Source: Onthophagus taurus (taxonomy: Eukaryota; Arthropoda; Insecta; Coleoptera; Scarabaeidae). From it: a DNA stretch of 64,000 bases. The DNA lies in the NCBI RefSeq assembly GCF_036711975.1, contig NC_091967.1:8990001-9054000 (forward strand), given 5' to 3'. The notes beneath the pieces are model-generated. The model was not told the DNA's origin, did not search any database, and saw only the letters and a program-made list of their open reading frames with translations. This document shows positions 1-11,033 of this stretch, piece after piece (positions within the stretch are counted from its first letter, which is position 1; every line of letters starts with the position of its first letter). The position numbers were made by a program, and so were the translations under genes.

Positions 1-1578
1 CTTCCTATAAATATCAAGAAATATTTCGAATTAACTAGAATATATACTATGTATAGGTAGTAGACATAGGATGTTTATTACTTTTTCATCGTACTACAAC
101 TTTTGTCGTAAAAGTTTTTTTGTAGCATAATTCGATTGCCCAGTGGTACCATTAACAACTAGTAAAACAATGAAATTCATCAAATTTTCATATTTATGGT
201 ATTTTCTCGATATCTATGCACTTGAGAGCAAAAGTGTAAGAGAGCAATATTGTTCAAAATATAATTAGCTACAACTTCTGTTCCAAAAGATTTTTTGTAA
301 AATGTTGCAATCCCCGAGTGTTACCATTAATAACTTGAAAAAGCAACAAATTCATAAAATTTTCATATTTTTGGATTTCCTCAATATTGACGCATCTAAG
401 AACAAAAGTGAAAGAGAGCAATATTATTCAGAATAGATTTGATACAACTTTTGTTCTAAAAAATTTTTGGTAACATGCTCCGATTTCCAATTGTTACCAT
501 TAACATCTAGTAAAACAACGACATTCATCAAATTTTCGTATTTTGCTCACTATTGACGCATTTGAGAGCAAAACTGCAAGAGAGCAATATTGTTCAGAAT
601 AAAATTTGCTACAACTTTTATTCCAAAAGCTTTTTTGTAACATGTTCTGATTCCCAAGTGTTACCATTAATAAGTAAAACAATGAAATACATCAAATTTT
701 CATATTTCCGTATTTTGCTCAATATTGACGCATTTAAGAGTAAAAGTGAAAGATAGCAATATTGTTAAGAATAAAATTTGTTACAACTTTTGTTCCAAAA
801 GTTTTTTTGTAAAATGCTCCGATTCTCAATTATTACTATTAACATCGAGTAAAGCAACTGAACTCATTATATTTTCTTATTATCGTATTTTCTCGATATC
901 TATGCGTTTGAGAGCAAAACTGCCAGAGAGCAATATTGTTAAAAATAAAATTTGCCATAACTTTTCTTCTAAAAGTTCTTTTGTAATATGCTCCCAGTCC
1001 CGAGTGCTATCATTAATGACTTGAAAAAGCAACAAATTCATCAAATTTTCATATTTTTGTATTTCCTCATTATTGACGCATCTAAGAACAAAAGTGAAAG
1101 AGAGCAATATTGTTCAGAATAGAATTTGATACAACTTTTGTTTTAAAAAATTTTTTGTAACATGCTTTGATTCTCATTTGTTACCATTAACGACTTGTAA
1201 AACAACGAAATTCATCATATTTTCATATTACAGTATTTTCTCGATATCTATGTGTTTGAGAGCAAAACTGCAAGAGAGCAATATTGTTAAGAATGAAATT
1301 TGTTACAACTTTTGTGCTAAAAGTTTTTTTGTAACTTGCCCCGATTCCCAATTGTTACCATTATCATATTATAGTAAAACAAGGAAATTCATGATATTTT
1401 AATATTTTCGTATTTTTCTTGATGTCTATGTATATGACAGCAAAAGTGATATAGAGCAATATTGTTAAGAATAAAATTGGCTACAACTTTTACTGTAAAT
1501 ATTTTTTTTGTAATATGCTCCGAATCTTAATGTTAGCATTAAGTACCGATACTTGACTAGTATATGTTGGCAACGTTG
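1..1578. mobile_element. Right part of a satellite-bearing hAT-type element, truncated by the window edge
   Basis: About nine imperfect tandem copies of a ~172-bp unit fill 1 to about 1540. Each copy carries the phrases 'gagcaatattgtt', 'gctacaactttt', 'gttaccatta' and 'tcgatatctatg' in the same order. The array ends in 'gttggcaacgttg' (1566-1578). This matches, with one mismatch, the right terminal inverted repeat of the complete element at 19846-21722. The left end lies outside the window, so its target duplication cannot be tested. Short open frames in this stretch are in-phase translations of the repeat and not genes. Confidence 0.75.
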
Positions 1579-1586
1579 TGCACAAG

Positions 1587-4420
1587 TCTCAAAGTATAGT
1601 TTCCATCCTCAAGATTCTCATTTAAAGCATAACAGGTTATTCCATAAACTATACAGTCTTGTACTTAATCTGAATGCCTCACATAAGAATTTACAATGTA
1701 TTTTACACATCACTTAGGTTGGGTTGCTTACACTGATCTTATGTGAGATACAAACTTAGAGCTGTAGAATTAGTGGATCCGCTAGTTCATTGGTCTGGAG
1801 AGTCACAACCACCATAGAATTATTAATGTTTATTGAACTTTATGCCGTGTTAACTCACAATCTGAAATAAAGACAAATCGCTTCATCGGATGAAAGCTAC
1901 ATAAACATTACAACCCAACAAAAACTTTATATTATTGAATATATACCCGATGTTAAACCTTTTATGTAAGTAATAACAAAACAAGAACCGGTTATACATT
2001 ATGTATAAAACGACATACACCGCGTCATTTAAACGGTCTATTACTGGGAAGTAGATGACAGATCTTTTCATATCGCGGATCATATACGTTGTGGTATAAC
2101 GGCAGTTTGGCTCGTATACATGAAACGTTTATCTGATTTTATGGCAGCCTCCGTCGACGCAAATTCCCTAACTTTGAAACAACGAACTCAACAGATCATG
2201 CAGTAAACGTACAAATCTATAAAATAACTTATGCATTGAACTTTGTATTACGTTTTAATGGTGTATGACCTGAAGCGATGTTTTTAGTCGACCGGTAAAT
2301 CATCGTAATGGACGCGTAATAGTTTCGTAGAGGGCGTAACAAGATCGGTGCAAAATGGTCTGTTAAGTTTAGCGCAAACGGGCGGTGTTTTTTACATCGG
2401 TCACTGGGACACCGGGCATTATGTCAACATTGATTACACCTCCATTACAATACGAGGCCGGAGGACGTGGTGGACATAACAGCAAATCATTCCATAAGGT
2501 TACAAGCCGCCGGCGTGATTTTTTTACCGTTCTCGGTTTTGTATCGACGTGTCGAGTACATGGGCGTAGCGCGTGCTCCATATTATTACAACAGGTGAGA
2601 TGACTCGTTACATTCTATGTAATTGTTAAAACATTATCAATCTTCAGTGATATTTTTTAGGTTTCGTTAAATTAGTATGAGAACTAATTATATTAAATGT
2701 AGAGCAATTAGTTAATTAAGTAACGGCCATGAAAAGTTCTTTATTTGATAACGATCTCACCAATTAAATTATGGGCAACCATTAATTTTATAGCCGAGTA
2801 GCTCTTGAGTAGCTCCCAGAGCTGTCATCACGTCACTTTATTTTTCAACGTCATTTAACTTAAAAAATAACTTTTTACCAATCTATTGTTATTAATTGAT
2901 TGTGATAGGTCAAAGAAAAATTGAAAATTATTAGCGTAAACAATCGATACACTTGAAATAAATGAAAGGCCAATAATTACCTTAGGGCAAGATACAAAGA
3001 TTTTCATTAATGATAACACTTTGCCAAGTTACGTTCTAATGTGATAGTTACAGACGTTTTATTAATATTTATTGCCTGTCAACGCATTAATATATGGTGT
3101 TAAACGCAATATTCCAACATTCCATTAGTTAACAATAACTAAAAGATTTTTTTTTTATTTGGAAAAGGTCAATTCTACAATTTAAACCCAGATGTTCTTC
3201 GTTATCTAAAATAAAGCATTTTCAATTTTAACGGTGAAAATGCACCTACCGTGTGTCGATCTTGATAATTCTCACCTATTCCATTTATTTCCACGGCTAA
3301 TGACACTCCTAACGACTGAAACCATTTAGAACAGCAATCAGATTGTTCCAGTTTCATGTTCAACGCAATAAACAAAACACCAACTTATCACCGGTTGTAT
3401 CTAAATGATTCTTTTTACGCGCATAACTCATTCATGCCTATATCCATCTTGAACTTTTTTTATCTTAGACCTTGTTAGCGAATAATCATGTATATTTTGT
3501 CGGACAACATAACTACATGAGTAAAACAGATTACCATATCTCTACACTGAAAACAATGAAAATGTATTGAAGTGTTCCTAGAAGTTGTTAATGAATCTAG
3601 ACATTCTAATAATTGGTTGGTAAAGGTTGCAATGTTTATTTATTACATTTTATAATAATATTCGATTTTTAACGTGTTGGAATGTAGATTTTTATTTTGG
3701 AGAAATTAATATTGAACGATGATGCAAATGAAGTTGCGTAAGACGAACTTAATAACGCTTAAGCTCCCAATTGGCTTTTTATAGTCCATAAAATCTCCTT
3801 ACCGCTTCCCATAATTAACACATATGGAGTCATCTGAAGATTCCCGTGGTGCTCCCTTTCAGTATGTTCGCGAAAAGAAAGATATACACCGCGATTAACG
3901 TGTGCTCGCGTTAACCACCACATTTAGCTAAAGGATTTATGGCAGGACCGTTACGAAAAAAAGAAATAGGTGATTTAAAACCGCGCCGAGGCATTATTAA
4001 AATATTTCACAATTAAAATTTTAAGGGACGCCCGAGCAAATCAACGCGGACGGCGGCGTCCATAAAATCAATTCCTGGTAACGAGCGCACTGCGGGCACG
4101 CACATATTTTGCGCATAGGATGGCCGGTTGGCGCTTAAACCGTAGCTTGGAGCTTGAGTTATTTTCATGCTCTCAACGGCATCGACACTCTGACGTACGT
4201 CCTCTACCGCATGAACCACGTCCTGGACGTGATCTACGATTCCGGTTAATACTCTCACTGGTATATGTTAATTAGTTAAAGCACCCACAAGAGTTATAAG
4301 ATAACTAACATGGATTTAAAAAGAAACCAATTAATGCCAGGAATAATGATTCAGGATTCAATGGAACCTGAAAAAATGAATTTGTATTATTTGAGAGCTT
4401 TTTTCTAACAATTTTATCAA
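1587..4420. other. Intergenic DNA, no recognised gene
   Basis: AT-rich unique sequence. A CpG-richer patch at about 2380-2600 has a 72-codon plus-strand frame that ends at a GT-type donor ('caacag' followed by 'gtgaga', near 2595), but the protein is unfamiliar. A second GC-richer patch at 4020-4260 holds an 81-codon minus-strand frame and a 7-bp-arm palindrome (cacgtcc-t-ggacgtg, 4217-4231). Neither is convincing as coding sequence; either could be a regulatory element. Confidence 0.5.
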
Positions 4421-4424
4421 TTAT

Positions 4425-6480
4425 ATGTTTTGCAAGACTTTATTCAATACTTATCATCTTTGCTTTTCTCGTTTGTTTCAGGGTGTGATAATTTCTACAG
4501 TGCGCCAGCGTGTAAATGATTTTTTTGAAGCTCATTTTGTTAGTTTGCACAAACGTGGATTATGGTTTGAAAAAATGACAGATCACCTTAACCAGATCAT
4601 TCAATCATATACTGCTATCAGGCATGGACTAGAGAGAGACATGGACTAGGAATAGTCGGGAACGCTGGGAAGTGCAGAAGAATAAACGAGATACAGAGTA
4701 AAAAATCAATTGCTTGTTAATGGCTGGGTAACAAAAGTTGGCTTAGTAGTAAAGTATCAGAGCCTATTTTTCCAATAGTGATGGAACGGATAGCGAACGT
4801 AACTTCTGGTGCATTTCTGATACCCTACATTGCCACATTATTGCGATATTCGAATAAAAATGAAATTAATAAGAAAGCTGATAAGATATGTCAACTTATT
4901 TGGATCCAAGATACAAAATGAACTTTTTTGATGCTGATTTAACTCACGAAGCAACTTTAAAAAGAGAATACTTTAATTAATAATTGGTGATATTTCCACA
5001 AGGATCCATCAAGATATTAATTTCATAGCGAATTTTGAAAATTATCGATGAAAATTGCAACATCGAAAATTTGATCAAAACTTCAAATATTGTTTTCTCA
5101 AAAAGTAAAAGTTATTTTTCAAAACGGGTTGCTTCATTAGAAAGAGGACACTTTTATTAACACTTTGGGAAATTTTCATACTTGTATTCCAAGAAATGAA
5201 TTTTATACGAATTTTTAAAACTTAATCGGAGAAAATTGCAAAATTCAAAAAAATTGTCGATTACTTCAAAAATTTATTTCTCAAGAACTAAAAGTGATTT
5301 TTCAAAACGTCCTGTTGCATTAAAAAGAGGATACTTTAATTAATAATTGGTGATATTTCCACAAGGATCCTTCAAAAAAATAATTTTATAGCAAATTTTG
5401 AAAATTATCGATGAAAATTGCAACATCGAAAATTTTATCAAAACTTCAAATATTGTTTTCTCAAAAACTAAAAGCTATTTTTCAAAACGTGTTGGTACAT
5501 TGGAAGGAGGACACTCTTATTAACGCTTTGGGTAATTTTCATACTTATATTCCAAGAAATAGATCTTATACGATTTTTTACTTAATCGGCGAACATTGCA
5601 AAATTCGAAAAAATTGTCAAAAATTTATTTCTCAAGAACTGAAAGTGATTTTTCAAAACGGCTTGTTGCATTAAGAAGAGGATACTTTAATTAATGATCG
5701 AAAGTGTTAACAGCGACAGTTCTTTTAGTAATTAATGTGATGATGAATTAGAAGCGAAGAGAAGGAAACTAGATGAAACTGCAACAAGATTTTATGTATC
5801 GTATTGAGATTGTTACAATGAGGTTGTTAAAGACAAACTGATATAAATAAAGTTGTATTCAATGAAAAAAGTGCTATTGAGGTTGAACTTCATTATTATG
5901 TGCAGCGTCCAACACCTAAAAGAGATACTAATTCCTGCGAATGGTGGAGTACTAAGTAATAGGTTTTTAATATCCTGCCAAAGCCGGATATTTGGTAACT
6001 ATCCAGTATCCGGCCGGATTTTAAAAAATGGCCGGATACCGGATAGTTGTCGGATATCCGTTCCACCACTAGTTTTCACTAACACCTCAATATTGACAGC
6101 GACGTTTGAAGTAGTGCAGATTGCGACTGCCCAAGAGTGTAGAGTTGCTGAGGTGTTATTCAATAAAAATAAATAATACTAAAATAATAAGTAGTTTGTG
6201 GACCCATCTTTCAAGCAAAATAATGCCTATTCTATGAATCATTTGCAGAGAATAATGTGAATTTCTTGATCAACCCGATGTGTCGATCTTTTCCGCATCG
6301 AGCATGCTTGGGACATTATGGGAAGGTGCCTAAGGAACTTATTGCAATTTCCGCAGACGCTGCCAGGTCTTCAACACGAATTACTGATTGCTTGGGATAC
6401 AACACTTCAAGAGGATATCGACCATCTCCTAGAGTCGATGCCATGCTGAATAGGGAAAAGGTTCTACTCGAGTTGTGATG
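4425..6480 (+). mobile_element. Degraded hAT-family transposon remnant (C-terminal transposase pieces)
   Basis: The plus strand at about 4890-4975 translates to a stretch beginning YLDPRYKMNFFDADL, the LDPRxK motif of hAT transposases before their dimerisation region. At about 5870-5960 another fragment reads ELHYYVQRP...NSCEWWSTK, resembling the hAT C-terminal block that normally ends in an xxWW motif. Between them sits a tandem repeat (separate entry). Frames are broken by stops and shifts, so this is dead. The open frames at 4425-4649 and 6257-6478 lie at the edges; I cannot place them in the transposase. Confidence 0.55.
4970..5683. repeat. Two tandem ~360-bp units, each made of two diverged ~180-bp halves
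   Basis: The string 'actttaatta' starts at 4970, 5333 and 5684, giving units of 363 and 351 bp. Within each unit, two half-units share 'tttcaaaacg', 'aagaggac/atact' and 'aaaattgcaa' but differ elsewhere, so the layout is A-B-A-B. The array interrupts the hAT transposase remnant. It is unrelated in sequence to the 172-bp satellite at 1-1540 and 19.9-21.7 kb. Confidence 0.75.
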
Positions 6481-9400
6481 GTCAACAGAAGCAACGTAGC
6501 CAAAGAAAAAAATAATTAAAAAAAGATGTTGTATATGAAAGTAGTATTATGGAGGAATTATGATTACCTTAGTATTAGATCAATGAATGAAAAGTACCAC
6601 TACTTAGAAGCATGCATTATGGAGATAAATTAGTGCGCAGAATATATTTTATGTTATATTTCATGATAATGTATTTTCTGCCTTAGCTAAACAAAAATAA
6701 GCTTAATAGAATGCTGACTAGAAGGATTTGTTGTAGATCATCGATGTAACCTCATCTTATGACGTGTATATTTGCTCATATTATCCAGAAAATTTTGTTT
6801 GAAAAGTTGTGTTGCCTGATAATAAAACTCTAATTTAAACAAAACAATTAATTTATTACAAAGATTTGAAGAACCACAAAGAGGACATAAATCACTGTTG
6901 GTTGCTTTAATATTTGGCTCTGAATTCTATATGAACAATTTTGTAATATTTATTTCTGCTCAGACATTTAAGGCATAAATATTAAAATTAAATCTAATAA
7001 TCTTTTTAGTTTTCAGTGAAGACGAATTTTGTATCGAAAGGTATAAATTACCCTATCGAAATATATCATCTCAGACATTCGATTGTAAGGGACTACTACG
7101 TATGCTGCTTGGGGGCACTGTAAACTGTCGATAGTCTGTGCGTGTTCGATCGTGTGTGCTCATGGTGGATGTGTGCGAAGGAACGTGTGTGGATGTGTGG
7201 CGCGGTTTCACTAGACCGAACCGCACAGCACCGCGTCGGGCCGCGAGCGAACCGGAATGAACGATCGCTTACATATATAGCGACCTAAATACCTCGAGGA
7301 TTTTGTAACGCTGGCTTGCGAATAGACAATACATCATGTCCGAGCGGCGCACTAAGATAAATCACCAATGCAATCATGTGGAAATGCTGATCGTATATTG
7401 TCCTAGGCTTAACGCTCTTTGGTCGCCAAGCTCCTGAGGCTCCCCAAGAGTATGACCACTCTACGTGAAAAGAGACGATCTCATCCGTTTGTGACGATAA
7501 GTAAATATCATGAAACAATTTACATATATAGAGAGATAATGTTTTATAAGAATTAGAAATTGATTTAAAATTTAAAACAAAAATTAATACTATTTTGCAA
7601 AAAGAAATGTTCAAATAGTAAACAAACTTGTCTGTGAATATAAATAAGTCTGTACTCCAATAATATGAATGCACCTTTCTCAAGCACCGCCTATGAACGA
7701 ACAGGTTCGCTGAATGTCAACTCCATTCTTGCCCACTATTCATGCGTACCAGTAAACAGTCAACGACTGGTGGAAAAGACTGATGACCGCCATCTACCAT
7801 TGAGATATCCCGGGTGTGACGTAAACGCGAGCGTAATTGAAAAACGCGATCCACTTTTTTCCGCATCCCGATACTCTGGTATTTGAAGAAAACATTCCGA
7901 ATTCCTTCGGTCATTGAAAAAAAATTCTTCTTTCTCAATAGCAGTAGCTATAACGGTCCGGTGATGTTTATGTAACAACCAATACGTGACACAATGTTAA
8001 CTTGTAATGAGATGTTTATGAGTATAACAGCAATAATTGTCTCTTTGAAAATCGATTATGTTAACACATACATATAAGTGTTCATTAATAAAAGTCGAGT
8101 AAATTTAATTATAAATACAGCCCTTCCGGCAGGTACGATATTTTCTTTTTTGCGATTCTATAACGGGAGCGGATTTAACTCAACGTTTTAGCGTGAAGAA
8201 TTAACGCATAAAAGACAGTGATCGCTTATATAATCGATGTTGAGGAACACGTTATTAATATAAGTGCTGCTTTACCCCCGGGTCGTTAGAATATTCCCCT
8301 TTGTGACGTAATTGCCGATAATCGCTTTCGTATCGAAGTTAATGATACATTTCGGAGATTTATGCCAATATAACTCCAGACTACGGGCTACTGGTCGAAC
8401 CAAAGATTGAATGGAAACGTAGAAGAATGCGACCATCCAATAATCAATAATGATATAGTGTACACCGTGTCGTAGCGATTTTACTTGGAAAAAAGAAAAT
8501 ATAATATAATAATTCTCAAAGCGTAACAATCTTAGCTATAATTACGGTCATGTCGAAAATTTTAATATTGTAACGGTTGCTATCCATCAAGATATCTCTC
8601 ATCGTCGAGGTTCATTTCGCAATACCCACACTCTAATTAAAATCGTATCTATCAAAGAACACATTGATTAATCGCACCGATTCGTTACCGTACTTTCGTT
8701 TCGTTCTCCAAGCACGAGGTAAAATGCAAAACATCCGGTGCTGAATTAATTAGTGTGTTATTGACATGTCTGTGTGTTGTGATTTCCTCGCCTCCAAGTT
8801 CTTTCGTTATGATCCTAGCATGATAATTCTATAATTGCAACATCGCCAATAATAATTACATTATAACCTGTAATTAACTGTGGGAGTCCATTTGAAGTTA
8901 TTGCCGGGAATAACTGTTATATGACTAATAGAAATGATTAGTTTAATAACTTATTACACATAATACGGAAAAATAACAAAGGGTTACAAGGCATAACTAT
9001 AATGGTGACATTTGATACTAAACGACACACATTTACATGGTACAGTACAACTGGTTATACACCTTGGAATACTAAAGTTCAACATAAATCGCTCTGTAAC
9101 AAATAACGTTACATTTTCAACAGACAGGAGTGTATATGACGTTGATCGGTTAATCGATCAGATCGAAGGAAAACGCCCCGCATCTATCTGAAGCAAGGAC
9201 GTTCGCTTGCATCATTCCGTAAAAAAATCGAAACCAAATTGACAATCGAAGGTGAACCGTGTCTCTCTTAGTGTGGAACACCAAACGTTTTACAGCCGCG
9301 CCGTTACGATTTAGAACGAACCGGACGAAATTATCATAAGAACATACCAAACGTGGCGCACTGCGCACCAACCAACCACGTCTTCGTCATGCGAACGCTA

Positions 9401-10320
9401 TATATTGTCACGGTCACGATGTGAATCTCGTAAATATCCCTTTTAAGCCATAAATTACCTGGTCTCATACGTAGTTAAATGGCAATAAAATAATTTCTTC
9501 CTCTGGCACGGGCAACTGACGTATGTGCGTGTATTAAGAAATCATTAACCGTTTCCTTTCGTACGTTGTACGTTTACGGCAAATTGATAAAATTACTTAA
9601 ATCTACCATAAATAATCTCTTTGAGTTAACTCTTAAAAATTCTACACAAAAATATGATCGCACTAAGTTCAATTATCCGGTTAACAGTTTTAGTAATTGT
9701 TTAAGTCAATGAAATACTTAATTCAACATAATACACGACGAATGGTGATTGCGTCCGTCTTGTTCCGGGGCATGCCCCAGTATAATAACTTCATTATTTG
9801 CGCTACCAGACCAGGAGAGCCAATGGCGATTCACCATTAATTTCCGTGGACAATGGCAACCGCACAATACATAATTTGGACCTCATAATGCCTAGAAACC
9901 GGCCGCAATTAGGGTCATGCGTGAATACGGCTTGATTTCGTTTTAATGGCACCGACAAGTAAACCATCCGGTCGAGACAATAATTAAGTTTTTACCGTGA
10001 GGTGTTAAAGCGAGATTTTTTTTCTCCATTCTTGGTATACGGTGAGATGTTGGGAACTTTTGTCGAATTTGGGATATAAAAGAAACTATTTATCTCGGAC
10101 AAAAGTTTGGATAATCGTTGCCAAAAAAAAATAACCATTTCTCAAGAAAATTACAAATTTTCAATTTATTTACTAGAATAGGTGTAATGAAATTGACACG
10201 GGAAGTGAAATTATAAGTAATTTGTATCATTTTGTGTAACAATATATATATATAATATACTACATCCTAGGAACAGGTTCTCAACTCAAAGGCCCGTTTG
10301 TGACGTCAGCGCTGAATAGC
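6481..10320. other. Intergenic DNA with one CpG-rich island
   Basis: No recognisable gene. The most distinctive part is 7095-7265, which is rich in CpG and TGTG and contains gcggttt...aaccgc complementary words. It contrasts sharply with the AT-rich flanks and could be a promoter or enhancer. Open frames of 60-132 codons at 7285-7978, 8272-8529 and 9150-9371 show no family resemblance, and several overlap on both strands, as expected of chance frames. Confidence 0.45.
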
Positions 10321-10322
10321 AA

Positions 10323-10545
10323 TCAAAACTAGAACTAATACTAGACCTAGAATTAGAAACATTCGAGTTTAGCCGTCTTAAGAGACGTGCGGCTTGACTC
10401 GAATGTTTCTAGTTCTAGGTCTAGTGTTAGTTCTAATGCTAGTGTTAGTTTTAGTTGTTATTCACCGTTAAATTGTTGTATATTTTTCATTGCACTAAAA
10501 CTAGAACTAACATTAGACTTAGAACTAGAAACTAGAGATGGGTCA
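10323..10545. repeat. Fold-back repeat, copy A
   Basis: A large imperfect hairpin is centred near 10380. The left arm (10327-10376) reads 'ctagaactaatactagacc' and on to 'cgagtttagcc'. The right arm (10385-10440) is its reverse complement through 'gaatgtttctagttctaggt'. A further outward block 'ttgttattcaccgttaaatt...gtatattttt' also appears in the other copies near 18.3, 27.8 and 36.2 kb. No open frame is present, so it looks like a non-autonomous (MITE-like) family. Confidence 0.75.
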
Positions 10546-10669
10546 ACTCGATTTATTACACCGGGTTAACTCGAGTTGAGGTTATTTCATGTCAATTCGA
10601 GTTAGACTGTTACTAACTCGAACTGAAGCAAACTGGCTTAAGCGTATCATTTTCTGCAAAAAAATTTGC

Positions 10670-10945
10670 AAAAATCTGGAGATAATGCGTTGATTCAAAT
10701 GATAGTTCAGGATTGTCGAAAATAAAGGTTTGCGCAAATACACCAAAATATTAAATACCAATTATGAACTGCCTTCGAGGAAAAAATTGACTCAGATGTT
10801 GGAAGAAAAGTATAACATTGAGTCTACAACTCGTATGGAAAATTGCAGGACGTTGAACGTATTGCTTTGATATCAGATATTTGGACGTCAGACAATAATA
10901 AAAGTTTCATTAGTATCATCGCCCATTTTATAGAAGACGGCTAAA
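10670..10945 (+). pseudogene. hAT transposase fragment (central region)
   Basis: Two translated pieces in different frames match the hAT transposase pattern in the right order. The first, LNTNYELPSRKKLTQMLEEK (about 10755-10815), resembles the xxYxLPSRKxL block. The second, about 10850-10940, reads ALISDIWTSDNNKSF and SIIAHFIEDG, the xxDxWTS block that precedes the catalytic region. A frame break between them and the lack of a start make this a remnant. It runs directly into fold-back copy E. Confidence 0.7.
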
Positions 10946-11033
10946 TCCGAATGTTTCTAATTCTAGGTCAAGTGTTAATTCCACTTTTGTTTCAATAAAA
11001 ATATACAACAATCTAACGCTGAGTAACAACACG
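10941..11033. repeat. Fold-back repeat, partial copy E
   Basis: A half-copy of the palindromic family: 'acggctaaatccgaatgttt' is followed by 'ctaggtcaagtgttaattcc' and the outer block 'atacaacaatctaacgctga'. Only one arm is present. It abuts the hAT transposase fragment. Confidence 0.65.

Noticed and set aside
553..1402. Open frames of 60-99 codons across the first satellite array, and similar ones at 20145-21734
   Set aside because: They recur in the same phase in every repeat unit with near-identical peptides. They are translations of the satellite, not genes.
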